From: an uncultured Neisseria sp.
Lineage (GTDB): Bacteria > Pseudomonadota > Gammaproteobacteria > Burkholderiales > Neisseriaceae
Direction: 5' to 3'
Assembly (NCBI GenBank): GCA_927911515.1
Contig: CAKMQH010000014.1
Coordinates: 1 to 14,300, forward strand
DNA length: 14,300 bases
Numbering within the stretch: position 1 is the first letter of the stretch; each line of letters begins with the position of its first letter. Shown one piece after another: positions 6,589 through 14,300 of this stretch. The notes under the pieces were generated by a model that was not told the DNA's origin, searched no databases, and worked only from the letters and a program-made list of their open reading frames with translations. Position numbers and translations under genes: made by a program.

Positions 6589-8712
6589 ATGCGCCGCTTT
6601 CTCCTGATTGCCGTGTTGGCGGCAGTGGGACTGCTCTACGGACTGACCATTGCAACGGGCAGCACCAGCCCGCTGGCGGAATATTTCTGGTGGATTATCG
6701 CCCTGTGTGCGCTGCTGATGCTGGTGTTAGCGTCGGTTTTGACGCGCTACGTCCTGCTCCTCATGCGCGACAAAAGCAAGGGCGTGTTCGGTTCGCAGAT
6801 TGCGCGGCGGCTGTCGGGGATGTTTACGCTGGTGGCGGTATTGCCGGGCGTGTTCCTGTTCGGCATTTCCGCGCAGTTCATCAACGGCACGATTAATTCG
6901 TGGTTCGGCAACGATACCCACGAAGCCCTCGAGCGCAGCCTGAACTTGAGCAAATCCGCGCTGAATCTGGCGGTGGACAACGCTGTCAGCAACGCCACGC
7001 CGGTGCAAATCGACCTGATCAGCACCGCGTCTGTGGACGGCGATTTGGGCAAGGCGCTGAAAAATGCCGCCAAATCGGGCGGCTTTACCCAGCTTTCGCT
7101 CTACGACGTCAAAACCCATAAAACCGAGAAAAGTGTCAATCCGCTGAAACTAAACCAACCCGAACTCGACAAAGAAGGATGGGAGAAGCTGGAGCAGACC
7201 GGCTCGATACGCAGTTTGGAAAACATAGAAAATGTCTTGTACGCGCAAGGCTGGATGCTGATCGGCGCGCACAACGGACGCGATTACGCCTTGTTTTTTC
7301 GTCAGCCCATCCCGCAGGATGTGGCGCAAGACGCGACGCTGATTGAAGCGGCGCGGGCGAAATACGCCGAATTGAGCTACACCAAACAAGGCCTGCAAAC
7401 CTTCTTCTTGGCGACTTTGCTGGTTGCCGCGCTGTTGGCGATTTTCCTTGCCTTGGTGATGGCGCTGTATTTCGCCCGCCGCTTCGTCGAGCCGGTATTG
7501 TCGTTGGCAGAAGGCGCAAGGGCGGTGGCGCAGGGCGATTTCAGCCAGAAACGCCCCGTGTTCCGCAACGACGAATTCGGCAGGTTGACCCAGTTGTTCA
7601 ACCACATGACCGAACAGCTTGCCATCGCCAAAGAAGCCGACGAGAACAACCGCCTGCGCGAAGAAGCAGCGCGCCACTATCTCGAATGCGTGTTGGAAAG
7701 TTTGACCACGGGCGTGATTACTTTGGATGCCGAAGGTCGTCTGAAAACCTTCAACAAAGCCGCCGAACGGATTTTGGGCATTGAATTGGTGCCGCTGTGG
7801 GGCAGCAACTGGCACGACTGGCGCGGACAATCGCCGCAGCAGACCCTGCTTGCCGAAGTGTTTGCCGCCATTGAAGAAACCGCCAATGCCGCCAAGCCCG
7901 TCCAAGTCGAATACGCTGCTCCCGACGATGCGCGCATTCTCTTGGGTAAAGCCACCATCCTGCCCGACGACAACGACAACGGCGTGGTGATGGTTATCGA
8001 CGACATCACCGTCCTCATCCGCGCCCAAAAAGAAGCCGCATGGGGCGAAGTGGCGAAACGGCTGGCGCATGAAATCCGCAATCCGCTCACGCCTATCCAA
8101 CTTTCCGCCGAGAGATTGGCATGGAAATTGCATGATAAATTGGACGAACAACACGCCCAAATCCTCAGCCGTTCGACCGACACCATCGTCAAGCAGGTGG
8201 CGGCATTGAAAGAAATGGTCGAGGCCTTCCGTAATTACGCCCGCGCTCCGTCGCTGAATTTTGAAAAACACGATTTGAACCGTTTGGTCGAAGAAGTGTT
8301 GCTGCTGTACGAGGGCGGGGCGTGCCGCTTTGTTCCGAACTTGTCCGACAAACCGCAGCCGATTTCCGCCGATACCACCGCCATGCGGCAGGTGTTGCAC
8401 AATATTTTCAAAAACGCGGCAGAGGCGGCGGAAGAGGCGGAAGTTCCGCAAGTGAATGTCAGCGTCGGTGAAGATAACGACGGACAGGTTTTATTGACCG
8501 TTTGTAACAACGGCAAAGGTTTCAGCAAGGAAATGCTGCATAATGCCTTCGAGCCGTATGTTACCGACAAGCCGACAGGTACGGGACTGGGATTGCCCGT
8601 TGTGAAGAAAATCATCGAAGAGCACGGCGGCCGCATCAGCCTGAGCAATCAGAACGAAGGCGGCGCGTGTGTGAAAATAGCCTTACCCCGATTGGTAGAA
8701 ACTTATGCGTAG
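6589..8712 (+). CDS. ntrY: Membrane sensor histidine kinase NtrY
   Basis: A 707-residue inner-membrane kinase that phosphorylates NtrX. Hydrophobic segments lie at ~4-22, 32-57, 79-95 and 271-295, with a ~175-residue periplasmic part between the last two. They are followed by a HAMP domain (~293-346), a PAS domain (~360-480), a HisKA domain with HEIRNPLTP (phospho-His494) and an HATPase domain with Asn609 (KNAAEAAEE) and GTGLGL (664-669). The G1 box reads CNNGKG (639-644), with Asn where most kinases have Asp. The start has AGGAG (6578-6582) overlapping the preceding stop; the end overlaps ntrX by eight bases. An in-frame exact DUS at 7734-7745 encodes GRLK in the PAS domain. In gonococci NtrYX has been linked to control of respiratory enzymes rather than nitrogen assimilation (from memory); the signal is unknown. 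Confidence 0.95.
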   Translation: MRRFLLIAVLAAVGLLYGLTIATGSTSPLAEYFWWIIALCALLMLVLASVLTRYVLLLMRDKSKGVFGSQIARRLSGMFTLVAVLPGVFLFGISAQFINGTINSWFGNDTHEALERSLNLSKSALNLAVDNAVSNATPVQIDLISTASVDGDLGKALKNAAKSGGFTQLSLYDVKTHKTEKSVNPLKLNQPELDKEGWEKLEQTGSIRSLENIENVLYAQGWMLIGAHNGRDYALFFRQPIPQDVAQDATLIEAARAKYAELSYTKQGLQTFFLATLLVAALLAIFLALVMALYFARRFVEPVLSLAEGARAVAQGDFSQKRPVFRNDEFGRLTQLFNHMTEQLAIAKEADENNRLREEAARHYLECVLESLTTGVITLDAEGRLKTFNKAAERILGIELVPLWGSNWHDWRGQSPQQTLLAEVFAAIEETANAAKPVQVEYAAPDDARILLGKATILPDDNDNGVVMVIDDITVLIRAQKEAAWGEVAKRLAHEIRNPLTPIQLSAERLAWKLHDKLDEQHAQILSRSTDTIVKQVAALKEMVEAFRNYARAPSLNFEKHDLNRLVEEVLLLYEGGACRFVPNLSDKPQPISADTTAMRQVLHNIFKNAAEAAEEAEVPQVNVSVGEDNDGQVLLTVCNNGKGFSKEMLHNAFEPYVTDKPTGTGLGLPVVKKIIEEHGGRISLSNQNEGGACVKIALPRLVETYA
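7734..7745 (+). repeat. DNA uptake sequence inside ntrY
   Basis: Exact AGGTCGTCTGAA with no inverted partner. It encodes Gly-Arg-Leu-Lys (residues 383-386) in the PAS domain, the same peptide that DUS encode in fmt and rsmB. Confidence 0.9.
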
Positions 8713-9987
8713 CAGTGATATTTTAATTGTAGATGACGAAGTAGGTATCCGCGACTTGCTCTCGGAAATCCTCCAAGACGAAGGTTATTCCGTGGCTTTG
8801 GCGGAGAACGCCGAAGAGGCGCGCCAACTGCGCCACCAGACCCGTCCCGCCATGGTGTTGTTGGACATATGGATGCCCGACTGCGACGGTATTACCCTGC
8901 TCAAAGAGTGGGCGAAAAACGGGCAGCTCAATATGCCCGTGGTGATGATGAGCGGACACGCCAGCATCGACACCGCCGTCGAAGCCACCAAAATCGGCGC
9001 GCTCGATTTTCTGGAAAAACCGATTGCCCTGCAAAAGCTGCTCTCTACCGTCGACCGCGCCCTCAAACACGGCGAAATGCAGATGGCGGCGGGCTTGTCC
9101 TTCGACAAACTCGGCAACAGCCCCGCCATTCAAGAATTCAAGCAACAACTTGAGCCTGCCGTGAAAAAAAGCGGACCCGTGCTGCTCAGCGGCGAAACCG
9201 GTTCACCGTTTGAAATCGTTGCCCGTTATTTCCACAAAAGCGGCACGCCTTGGGTCGGACTCAGCCGCGTCGAACTCATTGCCGACGCGCCTTTGGAACT
9301 GCTGCAAAAAGCATCGGGCGGCACGCTTTATCTGGGCGACGCCGCGCAATACAGCAAAAACATCCAAAACGGCATCAGCTTCATACTCGGCAAGGCAGAC
9401 CGTTACAACGTGCGCGTCATTGTTGCCGGCAGCCATGCCGCCGATGAAAGCCCGGCAGACGCCATCGACGATGCCAAGTTGTCCGAACTGCTCTCCGGCA
9501 ACGTCATCAGCATCCCGCCGTTGCGCAGCCAATCCGAAGACATCGCTTTCTTGGTCAACCAAGTCATGACCGAATTGGCGGACAGCGAAAAAATCCAGCC
9601 CGTCAAATTCAGCAACGGCTCGCTGACTGTTTTCTGCCAATACAACTGGCCGGGTAATTTCGACCAGCTCCGCAGCGTCGTGAAAAACCTGATGCTGGAA
9701 GCGGACGGACAGGAAGTCCACGAGCAGGCGGTCGTTGCCGCATTAGGGCAAAACGGGCGACAGTCGCCACCGAAATCGTCGGCGGTTTCAACTTCAATAT
9801 GCCTTTGCGCGAACTGCGTGAAGAATTGGAGCGCCGCTATTTCGAGTACCACATCGCCCAAGAAGGGCAAAACATGAGCCGTGTCGCCCAAAAAGTCGGC
9901 CTGGAGCGCACACACCTCTACCGCAAACTCAAACAATTAGGCATCAGCGTTTCCCGCCGCAGTGCAGCGGAAAAAGCAGAAGAGTAG
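8705..9987 (+). CDS. ntrX: Response regulator NtrX with degenerate ATPase, one frameshift
   Basis: About 427 residues once repaired. The receiver domain (1-120) is intact: Asp10/Asp11, phospho-Asp54, Ser83 and Lys105. The central domain (~135-335) resembles a sigma54-activator AAA+ domain but is broken as an ATPase: the Walker A region is GETGSPFE (163-170), without the GK pair; the GAFTGA sigma54-contact loop is missing; and the Walker B region is GTLYLGD instead of a DE pair. The C-terminal Fis-type helix-turn-helix (MSRVAQKVGLERTHLYRKL) is intact. It probably binds DNA as an ordinary phospho-regulated factor. A missing base in 9750-9757 (a run of four A, then C, then three G) shifts the frame. 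Adding one G gives QNGATVATEIVGGFNFNMPL and joins the two parts. The start overlaps the ntrY stop by eight bases. Confidence 0.92.
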
Positions 9988-10004
9988 GGCGGTAGTAGGA
10001 TAAG

Positions 10005-10052
10005 AGGTCTCTGAAAGCATACGGCACGCTGCGGTATGTTTTCAGACGACCT
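10005..10052 (+). terminator. DUS pair with one damaged arm, downstream of ntrX
   Basis: An exact reverse DUS (10041-10052) faces AGGTCTCTGAA (10005-10015), a DUS that has lost the G after AGGTC. The arms still pair with one bulge. It begins 17 bases after the ntrX stop and probably ends the rsmB-ntrX operon. Confidence 0.6.
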
Positions 10053-10070
10053 TGTTTGCCATTTGAGTGA

Positions 10071-10108
10071 GTCATTCCTTTTCTAGCGTAGGCGGGGGAA
10101 GGAATGAC
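10071..10108. repeat. Inverted repeat, possibly a decayed neisserial intergenic repeat
   Basis: GTCATTCCTT (10071-10080) and AAGGAATGAC (10099-10108) are perfect 10-base complements around an 18-base centre with GCG and GGCGGG. The layout recalls the dRS3-type repeats of Neisseria (ATTCCC...GGGAAT), but the core differs, so the match is only suggestive. Confidence 0.45.
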
Positions 10109-10191
10109 GGCTGAGAACTGCAACCATTCAAATAACGGACATTTCTACCGTATCGTGTAAAATATAAAAATATTACAAAAGTTACTAACGG

Positions 10192-10211
10192 GCTGCCGAC
10201 TGTTCGGCAGC
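10192..10211. repeat. Short hairpin in the ntrX-dprA gap
   Basis: GCTGCCGA (10192-10199) and TCGGCAGC (10204-10211) form an 8-base GC-rich stem with a 4-base loop. No T-run follows in either direction, so it does not look like an intrinsic terminator. It follows a strongly AT-rich stretch (10155-10186). Confidence 0.45.
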
Positions 10212-10312
10212 ATCCGTATCATGGCGAGCGGGCATGAGACCGGAATCATACACGGGAACGCCGTATCGGTTTAAAGTTCGCCGACTTTATCTTTAAATAC
10301 TGACATTTATTC

Positions 10313-10351
10313 GTTTTCAGACGACCTCCCGATAAAAGGTCGTCTGAAAAC
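10313..10351 (+). promoter_or_regulatory. DUS inverted pair directly upstream of dprA
   Basis: Arms 10313-10327 and 10337-10351 are perfect 15-base complements with exact DUS at 10316-10327 (reverse) and 10337-10348 (forward) and a 9-base loop. The stem ends four bases before the dprA ribosome binding site AGGGG (10356-10360). An operon terminator already exists at 10005-10052, so this hairpin may lie in the dprA leader, or dprA may be transcribed from a start just downstream of it. Confidence 0.7.
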
Positions 10352-10369
10352 AACAAGGGGACACTTTTG

Positions 10370-11590
10370 ATGACGGAAAACGACCGCCTTGCCTGGCTGC
10401 AACTGGCGTTTACGCCTTATGTCGGCGCAGAGGGTTTCTTGCTCCTGCTGCAACGTTTCGGCAGCGCGAAAGCCGCGCTGGACGCTCCGGCGGAGCAAAT
10501 CGCCACGATAGTGCGCCACAAGCAGGCAGCCGAATCTTGGCGCAACGCGGAAAAACGGGCGTTGGCGCAAAAGGCGGCGGAAGCGGCGTTGCAATGGGAA
10601 ACGCAGGACGGCTGCCGTCTGTTGTTGCTGCAAGATGGTGACTTTCCTGAAATGCTGACGCAGGGCATTACCGCGCCGCCGGTTTTGTTCTTGCGCGGTA
10701 ACGTGCAACTGCTGCACAAACCTTCCGCCGCCATCGTCGGCAGCCGCCATGCCACGCCGCAGGCGATGCGGATTGCCAAAGATTTCGGCAGGGCGTTGAG
10801 TGAAAAGGATATTCCCGTCGTGTCGGGTATGGCTTCGGGTATCGACACCGCCGCCCACCAAGGCGCGTTGCAGGCGGGCGGCGGCACCATCGCCGTCTGG
10901 GGAACGGGCATAGACCGCATTTATCCACCCTCCAATAAAAACCTTGCCTATGAAATTGCCGAAAAAGGGTTGATTGTCAGCGAGTTCCCTTTGGATACGC
11001 GCCCGTTTGCGGGCAACTTCCCGCGCCGCAACCGCCTGATTGCCGCGTTGTCGCAGGTTACGCTGGTGGTTGAGGCAGCATTGGAATCCGGTTCTCTGAT
11101 TACCGCCAAACTGGCGGCGGAGATGGGGCGTGAGGTGATGGCGGTGCCCGGTTCGATAGACAATCCGCACAGCAAAGGCTGTCATAAGCTGATCAAAGAC
11201 GGCGCGAAATTGGTGGAATGTTTGGACGACATCCTTCACGAATGTCCGGGGCTATTGCAAAATGCGGCAGTTCCATCATATTCTATAAATAAGAAAAACA
11301 AAAAAACGGAAAAACGCACTGCCGTCAGAGAGACGTCGTCTGAATCTGTTTTGCCGTTTTCAGACGACCTTGATATTCGGAAACAGCCGGCGCAAGCCCA
11401 TACGGCTGCCGCGCCGACAGCGGAAGACGAACTGCTGAACGCCATGGGTTACGACCCCGTTCATCCCGATATATTGGCGCAGCAAACCGCATGGGCGGCG
11501 GCAGACGTTTACGCCCGACTGCTGGAATACGAACTCGACGGCATCGTCGCCGCCTTGCCGGGCGGACGCTATCAGCGCATAAAAGCATAA
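10370..11590 (+). CDS. dprA: DNA processing protein A (transformation RecA loader)
   Basis: A 406-residue cytoplasmic protein that binds incoming single-stranded DNA during natural transformation and loads RecA. The N-terminal helical domain (~1-80) is followed by the Rossmann-like core: AAIVGSRHATP (120-130), SGMASGIDTAAH (152-163), GTGIDRIYP (178-186) and ESGSLITAKLA (239-249). A winged-helix C-terminal domain (~353-403) contains HPDILAQQ and ends in GGRYQRI. Between core and tail is a Lys- and Ala-rich linker (~300-352) into which two facing DUS are written. The ATG at 10370 was preferred to an in-frame TTG at 10367 because AGGGG (10356-10360) is well spaced from it. smg follows after 25 bases, probably in the same operon. 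Confidence 0.96.
   Translation: MTENDRLAWLQLAFTPYVGAEGFLLLLQRFGSAKAALDAPAEQIATIVRHKQAAESWRNAEKRALAQKAAEAALQWETQDGCRLLLLQDGDFPEMLTQGITAPPVLFLRGNVQLLHKPSAAIVGSRHATPQAMRIAKDFGRALSEKDIPVVSGMASGIDTAAHQGALQAGGGTIAVWGTGIDRIYPPSNKNLAYEIAEKGLIVSEFPLDTRPFAGNFPRRNRLIAALSQVTLVVEAALESGSLITAKLAAEMGREVMAVPGSIDNPHSKGCHKLIKDGAKLVECLDDILHECPGLLQNAAVPSYSINKKNKKTEKRTAVRETSSESVLPFSDDLDIRKQPAQAHTAAAPTAEDELLNAMGYDPVHPDILAQQTAWAAADVYARLLEYELDGIVAALPGGRYQRIKA
11333..11370. repeat. Facing DUS pair inside the dprA linker
   Basis: An 11/12 forward copy (ACGTCGTCTGAA, 11333-11344) faces an exact reverse copy (11359-11370) across 14 bases. They encode TSSE (322-325) and FSDDL (330-334) in the low-complexity linker of DprA. 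The cores can form a 10-base stem in the mRNA. Confidence 0.85.
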
Positions 11591-11615
11591 TTGATTCATT
11601 CATTAAGGAACCAGC

Positions 11616-12071
11616 ATGACAGAAGTCATCGCCTATCTCATCGAACACTTCCAAGATTTCGACAACTGCCCGCCGCCGGAGGATTTGGGCCGCCTGTTGG
11701 AAGATGCGGGTTTTGACGTTACGGAAATCGGCAATACGCTGATGATGATGGAAGTGTTGTTCAACACGTCCGAATTCTCCGCTGCGCCGTTCGACAGCCA
11801 TGCCCTGCGCGTGTATTGCAACGAGGAAGTGGAAAACCTGCCGCAGGAAGTCATGGGGCTGATGCAGTATCTGGTTGCCGAACGCGCCATCACTTACGAG
11901 CAGCGCGAAATCGTCATCCACGCCCTGATGCACATCCCGCCCGAAGAAATCACACTCGATACGGCGAAAGTGCTGGTGTTGCTCTTATTGTGGGCGCACA
12001 AAAGCGAATTGCCCGTCTTAATCGGCGACGACCTGATGGGCGCGCTCAACGGCAAAGCGACCATGCATTAA
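11616..12071 (+). CDS. smg: Smg family protein (DUF494)
   Basis: A 151-residue protein of the Smg family, which is conserved next to dprA in many beta- and gammaproteobacteria and whose biochemical role is not established. It opens with MTEVIAYLIEHFQDF and carries FRVY-like text as ALRVYCNEEVENLP (~63-76), then a helical C-terminal half with HALMHIPPEEITLDTAKVLVLLLLWAH. The protein is acidic, with no signal peptide and no membrane segment I would call. AAGGAA (11605-11610) lies five bases before the ATG. It sits 25 bases after dprA and ends before a DUS hairpin that separates it from topA. Confidence 0.93.
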   Translation: MTEVIAYLIEHFQDFDNCPPPEDLGRLLEDAGFDVTEIGNTLMMMEVLFNTSEFSAAPFDSHALRVYCNEEVENLPQEVMGLMQYLVAERAITYEQREIVIHALMHIPPEEITLDTAKVLVLLLLWAHKSELPVLIGDDLMGALNGKATMH

Positions 12072-12075
12072 ACCT

Positions 12076-12122
12076 TTTCAGACGACCTTTTGACGCAGCT
12101 TGTTCAGAAAGGTCGTCTGAAA
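12076..12122 (+). terminator. DUS inverted pair between smg and topA
   Basis: Arms 12076-12090 and 12108-12122 are perfect 15-base complements with exact DUS at 12077-12088 (reverse) and 12110-12121 (forward) and a 17-base spacer. It begins five bases after the smg stop and 33 bases before the topA ATG, so topA probably has its own promoter or depends on read-through. Confidence 0.7.
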
Positions 12123-12155
12123 CGCATCATCCAATACATTAAAAGAGAACAAACA

Positions 12156-14300
12156 ATGGCGAAAAACCTCTTAATCGTCGAATCACCGTCCAAAGCCAAA
12201 ACCCTGAAAAAATACCTTGGCGGCGATTTCGAAATTTTGGCCTCCTACGGCCACGTCCGCGACCTCGTCCCCAAAAACGGTGCCGTCGATCCCGAACACG
12301 ACTTCGCCATGAAATACGAGCTGATCAAACGCAACGCCAAACACGTCGATGCGATTGTTGCCGGAGCTAAAGAAGCCGAAAACATCTACCTCGCAACCGA
12401 CCCGGATAGGGAAGGCGAAGCGATTTCCTGGCACCTTTTTGAAATCCTCAAATCCAAACGCGGCCTGAAAAACATCAAGCCACAGCGTGTCGTGTTCCAC
12501 GAAATCACCAAAAATGCCGTGCTCGATGCCGTCGCCAATCCGCGCGAAATCGAAATGGATTTGGTCGATGCGCAACAAGCCCGCCGCGCTTTGGACTATC
12601 TGGTCGGTTTCAACCTCTCGCCATTGTTGTGGAAAAAAATCCGCCGCGGCTTGAGCGCAGGCCGTGTGCAAAGTCCCGCCTTGCGTTTGATTTGCGAACG
12701 CGAAAACGAAATCCGCGCGTTTGAAGCGCAGGAATATTGGACGGTGCATCTCGACAGCCACAAAGGCCGCAGCAAGTTCACCGCCAAACTCGCCCAATAC
12801 AACGGGGCGAAACTCGAACAATTCGACCTGCCAAACGAAGCCGCGCAAGCCGACGTGTTGAAAGAACTTGAAGGCAAAGAGGCCGTCGTTACCGCCATCG
12901 AAAAGAAAAAGCGCAACCGCAATCCCGCCGCGCCGTTCACCACATCCACCATGCAGCAGGATGCCGTGCGCAAACTCGGCTTCACCACCGACCGCACCAT
13001 GCGTACCGCCCAGCAGCTTTACGAAGGTATAGACGTGGGGCAGGGCGCCATCGGTCTGATTACCTATATGCGTACCGACAGCGTGAACTTGGCTGACGAA
13101 GCGTTAACCGAAATCCGCCATTACATCGAAAACAAAATCGGCAAAGAATATCTGCCGAGTGCCGCCAAACAATACAAAACCAAAATCCAAAAACGCCCAA
13201 GAAGCGCACGAAGCCATCCGTCCGACTTCCGTGTACCGCACGCCCGAAAGCGTCAAACCCTTCCTGAGTGCAGACCAGTTCAAACTCTATCAAATGATTT
13301 GGCAGCGTACCGTCGCCTGTCAGATGACGCCCGCCAAATTCGACCAAACCACCGTCGATATTACCGTCGGCAAAGGCGTATTCCGCGTAACCGGACAAGT
13401 GCAAACCTTCGCAGGCTTCCTCAGCGTTTACGAAGAAAGCAGCGACGATGAAGAAGGCGAAGACAGCAAAAAACTGCCCGAAATGAGCGAAGGCGACAAA
13501 TTGCCCGTGGACAAACTCTACGGCGAGCAACACTTTACCACCCCGCCGCCGCGCTACAACGAAGCCACGCTGGTTAAAGCCCTCGAAGAATACGGCATCG
13601 GCCGCCCCTCGACCTACGCCAGCATCATCTCTACGCTCAAAGACCGCGAATACGTTACCCTTGAGCAAAAACGCTTCATGCCCACCGATACAGGCGACAT
13701 CGTCAACAAATTCCTGACCGAACACTTCGCCCAATACGTCGACTATCACTTCACCGCCAAACTCGAAGACCAGCTCGACGAAATCGCCGACGGCAAACGC
13801 CGCTGGATTCCTGTGATGGACAAATTCTGGAAACCGTTCATCAAGCAAGTGGAAGAAAAAGAAGGCATCGAACGCGCCAAATTCACCACGCAGGAACTCG
13901 ACGAAACCTGTCCGAAATGCGGCGAACACAAACTGCAAATCAAGTTCGGCAAAATGGGCCGCTTCGTCGCCTGCGCCGGCTATCCCGAGTGCAGCTACAC
14001 GCGCAACGTCAACGAAACCGCCGAAGAAGCCGCCGAGCGCATCGCCAAAGCCGAAGCAGAACAAGCCGAACTTGATGGGCGCGAATGCCCCAAATGTGGC
14101 GGACGGTTGTTGTACAAATACAGCCGCACCGGCAGCAAATTCATCGGCTGCGCCAACTACCCTAAATGCAAACACGTCGAGCCGCTGGAAAACCGAAAGA
14201 CACCGGCGTCCAATGCCCGCAATGCAAAAAAGGCAACCTCGTCGAGCGCAAATCCCGTTAACGGCAAACTGTTTTAACAGTTTGCAGCACCTATCCTGAC
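12156..14300 (+). CDS. topA: DNA topoisomerase I, incomplete and frameshifted
   Basis: Type IA topoisomerase that relaxes negative supercoils. The ATG at 12156 gives MAKNLLIVESPSKAKTL; upstream is AAGAGA. The Toprim domain has Glu9 and DPDRE (82-86); the active-site Tyr304 lies in GLITYMRTDS (300-309). A break in the A-runs at 13176-13195 shifts the frame: removing one A, for example at 13182-13185, joins KQYKTK to SKNAQEAHEAIRP. After it come a domain ending near EGIERAKF, a first zinc ribbon (CPKC at 13909-13920) and a second (CPKCGG near 14086). Near the window end the frame breaks repeatedly: one A is missing at 14189-14192, and extra bases lie at 14260-14261, 14276-14277 and 14281-14283. 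Correcting these gives CPQCKKGNLVERKSR, then YGKLFYSCSTYPD, a third zinc ribbon. The gene runs off the window. Confidence 0.93.

Noticed and set aside
7150..8451. 433-codon open frame on the minus strand inside ntrY
   Set aside because: It is antisense to the intact NtrY kinase. It has no recognisable domain and its His/Gln/Arg-rich composition is that of a reverse-frame shadow.
9799..9987. Stand-alone 62-residue Fis-like DNA-binding protein
   Set aside because: It is the C-terminal domain of NtrX, separated by a single missing base. No ribosome binding site or promoter supports independent translation.
10005..12121. CRISPR-like array from the recurring 12-mers
   Set aside because: The repeats are DUS in both orientations with irregular spacing, often inside genes. 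There are no uniform spacers and no cas genes.
13060..14175. 371-codon open frame on the minus strand inside topA
   Set aside because: It is antisense to conserved TopA sequence. The Phe/Ala/Gly-rich translation is a shadow, and the frame is uninterrupted only because it mirrors codon bias.

Overview
The window is chromosomal DNA from a Neisseria species. The gene order (LysM protein, def, fmt, rsmB, DUF4390, ntrY, ntrX, dprA, smg, topA) is a housekeeping block I recognise from meningococci. Sixteen exact copies of AGGTCGTCTGAA, plus six 11/12 copies, are spread over both strands, and there is one full-length Correia element. That 12-mer is the 'mucosa' dialect of the neisserial DNA uptake sequence (DUS), not the ATGCCGTCTGAA of meningococci and gonococci. 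This suggests the N. mucosa / N. sicca / N. macacae group (inference from the dialect).

Layout. Positions 1-229 are non-coding and end in the terminator of a leftward secreted LysM-domain gene (230-1510). A divergent intergenic region (1511-1790) leads into def (1791-2294), then a DUS hairpin and the Correia element (2404-2560), then fmt (2595-3521). def and fmt act together: formylation of initiator Met-tRNA and removal of the formyl group from new proteins. Next come a macro-domain gene (3655-4176) and a small leftward PepSY-like periplasmic protein (4312-4596), which separate fmt from rsmB. A tightly packed rightward operon follows: rsmB (4769-6026), a DUF4390 gene (5992-6585), and the two-component pair ntrY (6589-8712) and ntrX (8705-9987). 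After a 380-base gap come dprA (10370-11590), smg (11616-12071) and topA (12156 to the window end, incomplete).

Most gene ends carry inverted DUS pairs that can fold into hairpins and probably act as terminators. DUS also lie inside fmt, rsmB, ntrY and dprA. Three otherwise conserved genes are interrupted: rsmB (two single-base gaps), ntrX (one) and topA (about five indels). Nearly all lie in short homopolymers and the complete family protein is recoverable by correcting them, so sequence errors are more likely than gene death. The annotation therefore treats these as whole genes.

I see no new biological system. The most interesting points are the degenerate sigma54-type ATPase domain of NtrX, the dense and structured DUS arrangement (including in and around the transformation gene dprA), the DUS-flanked macro-domain cassette, and the indel cluster.
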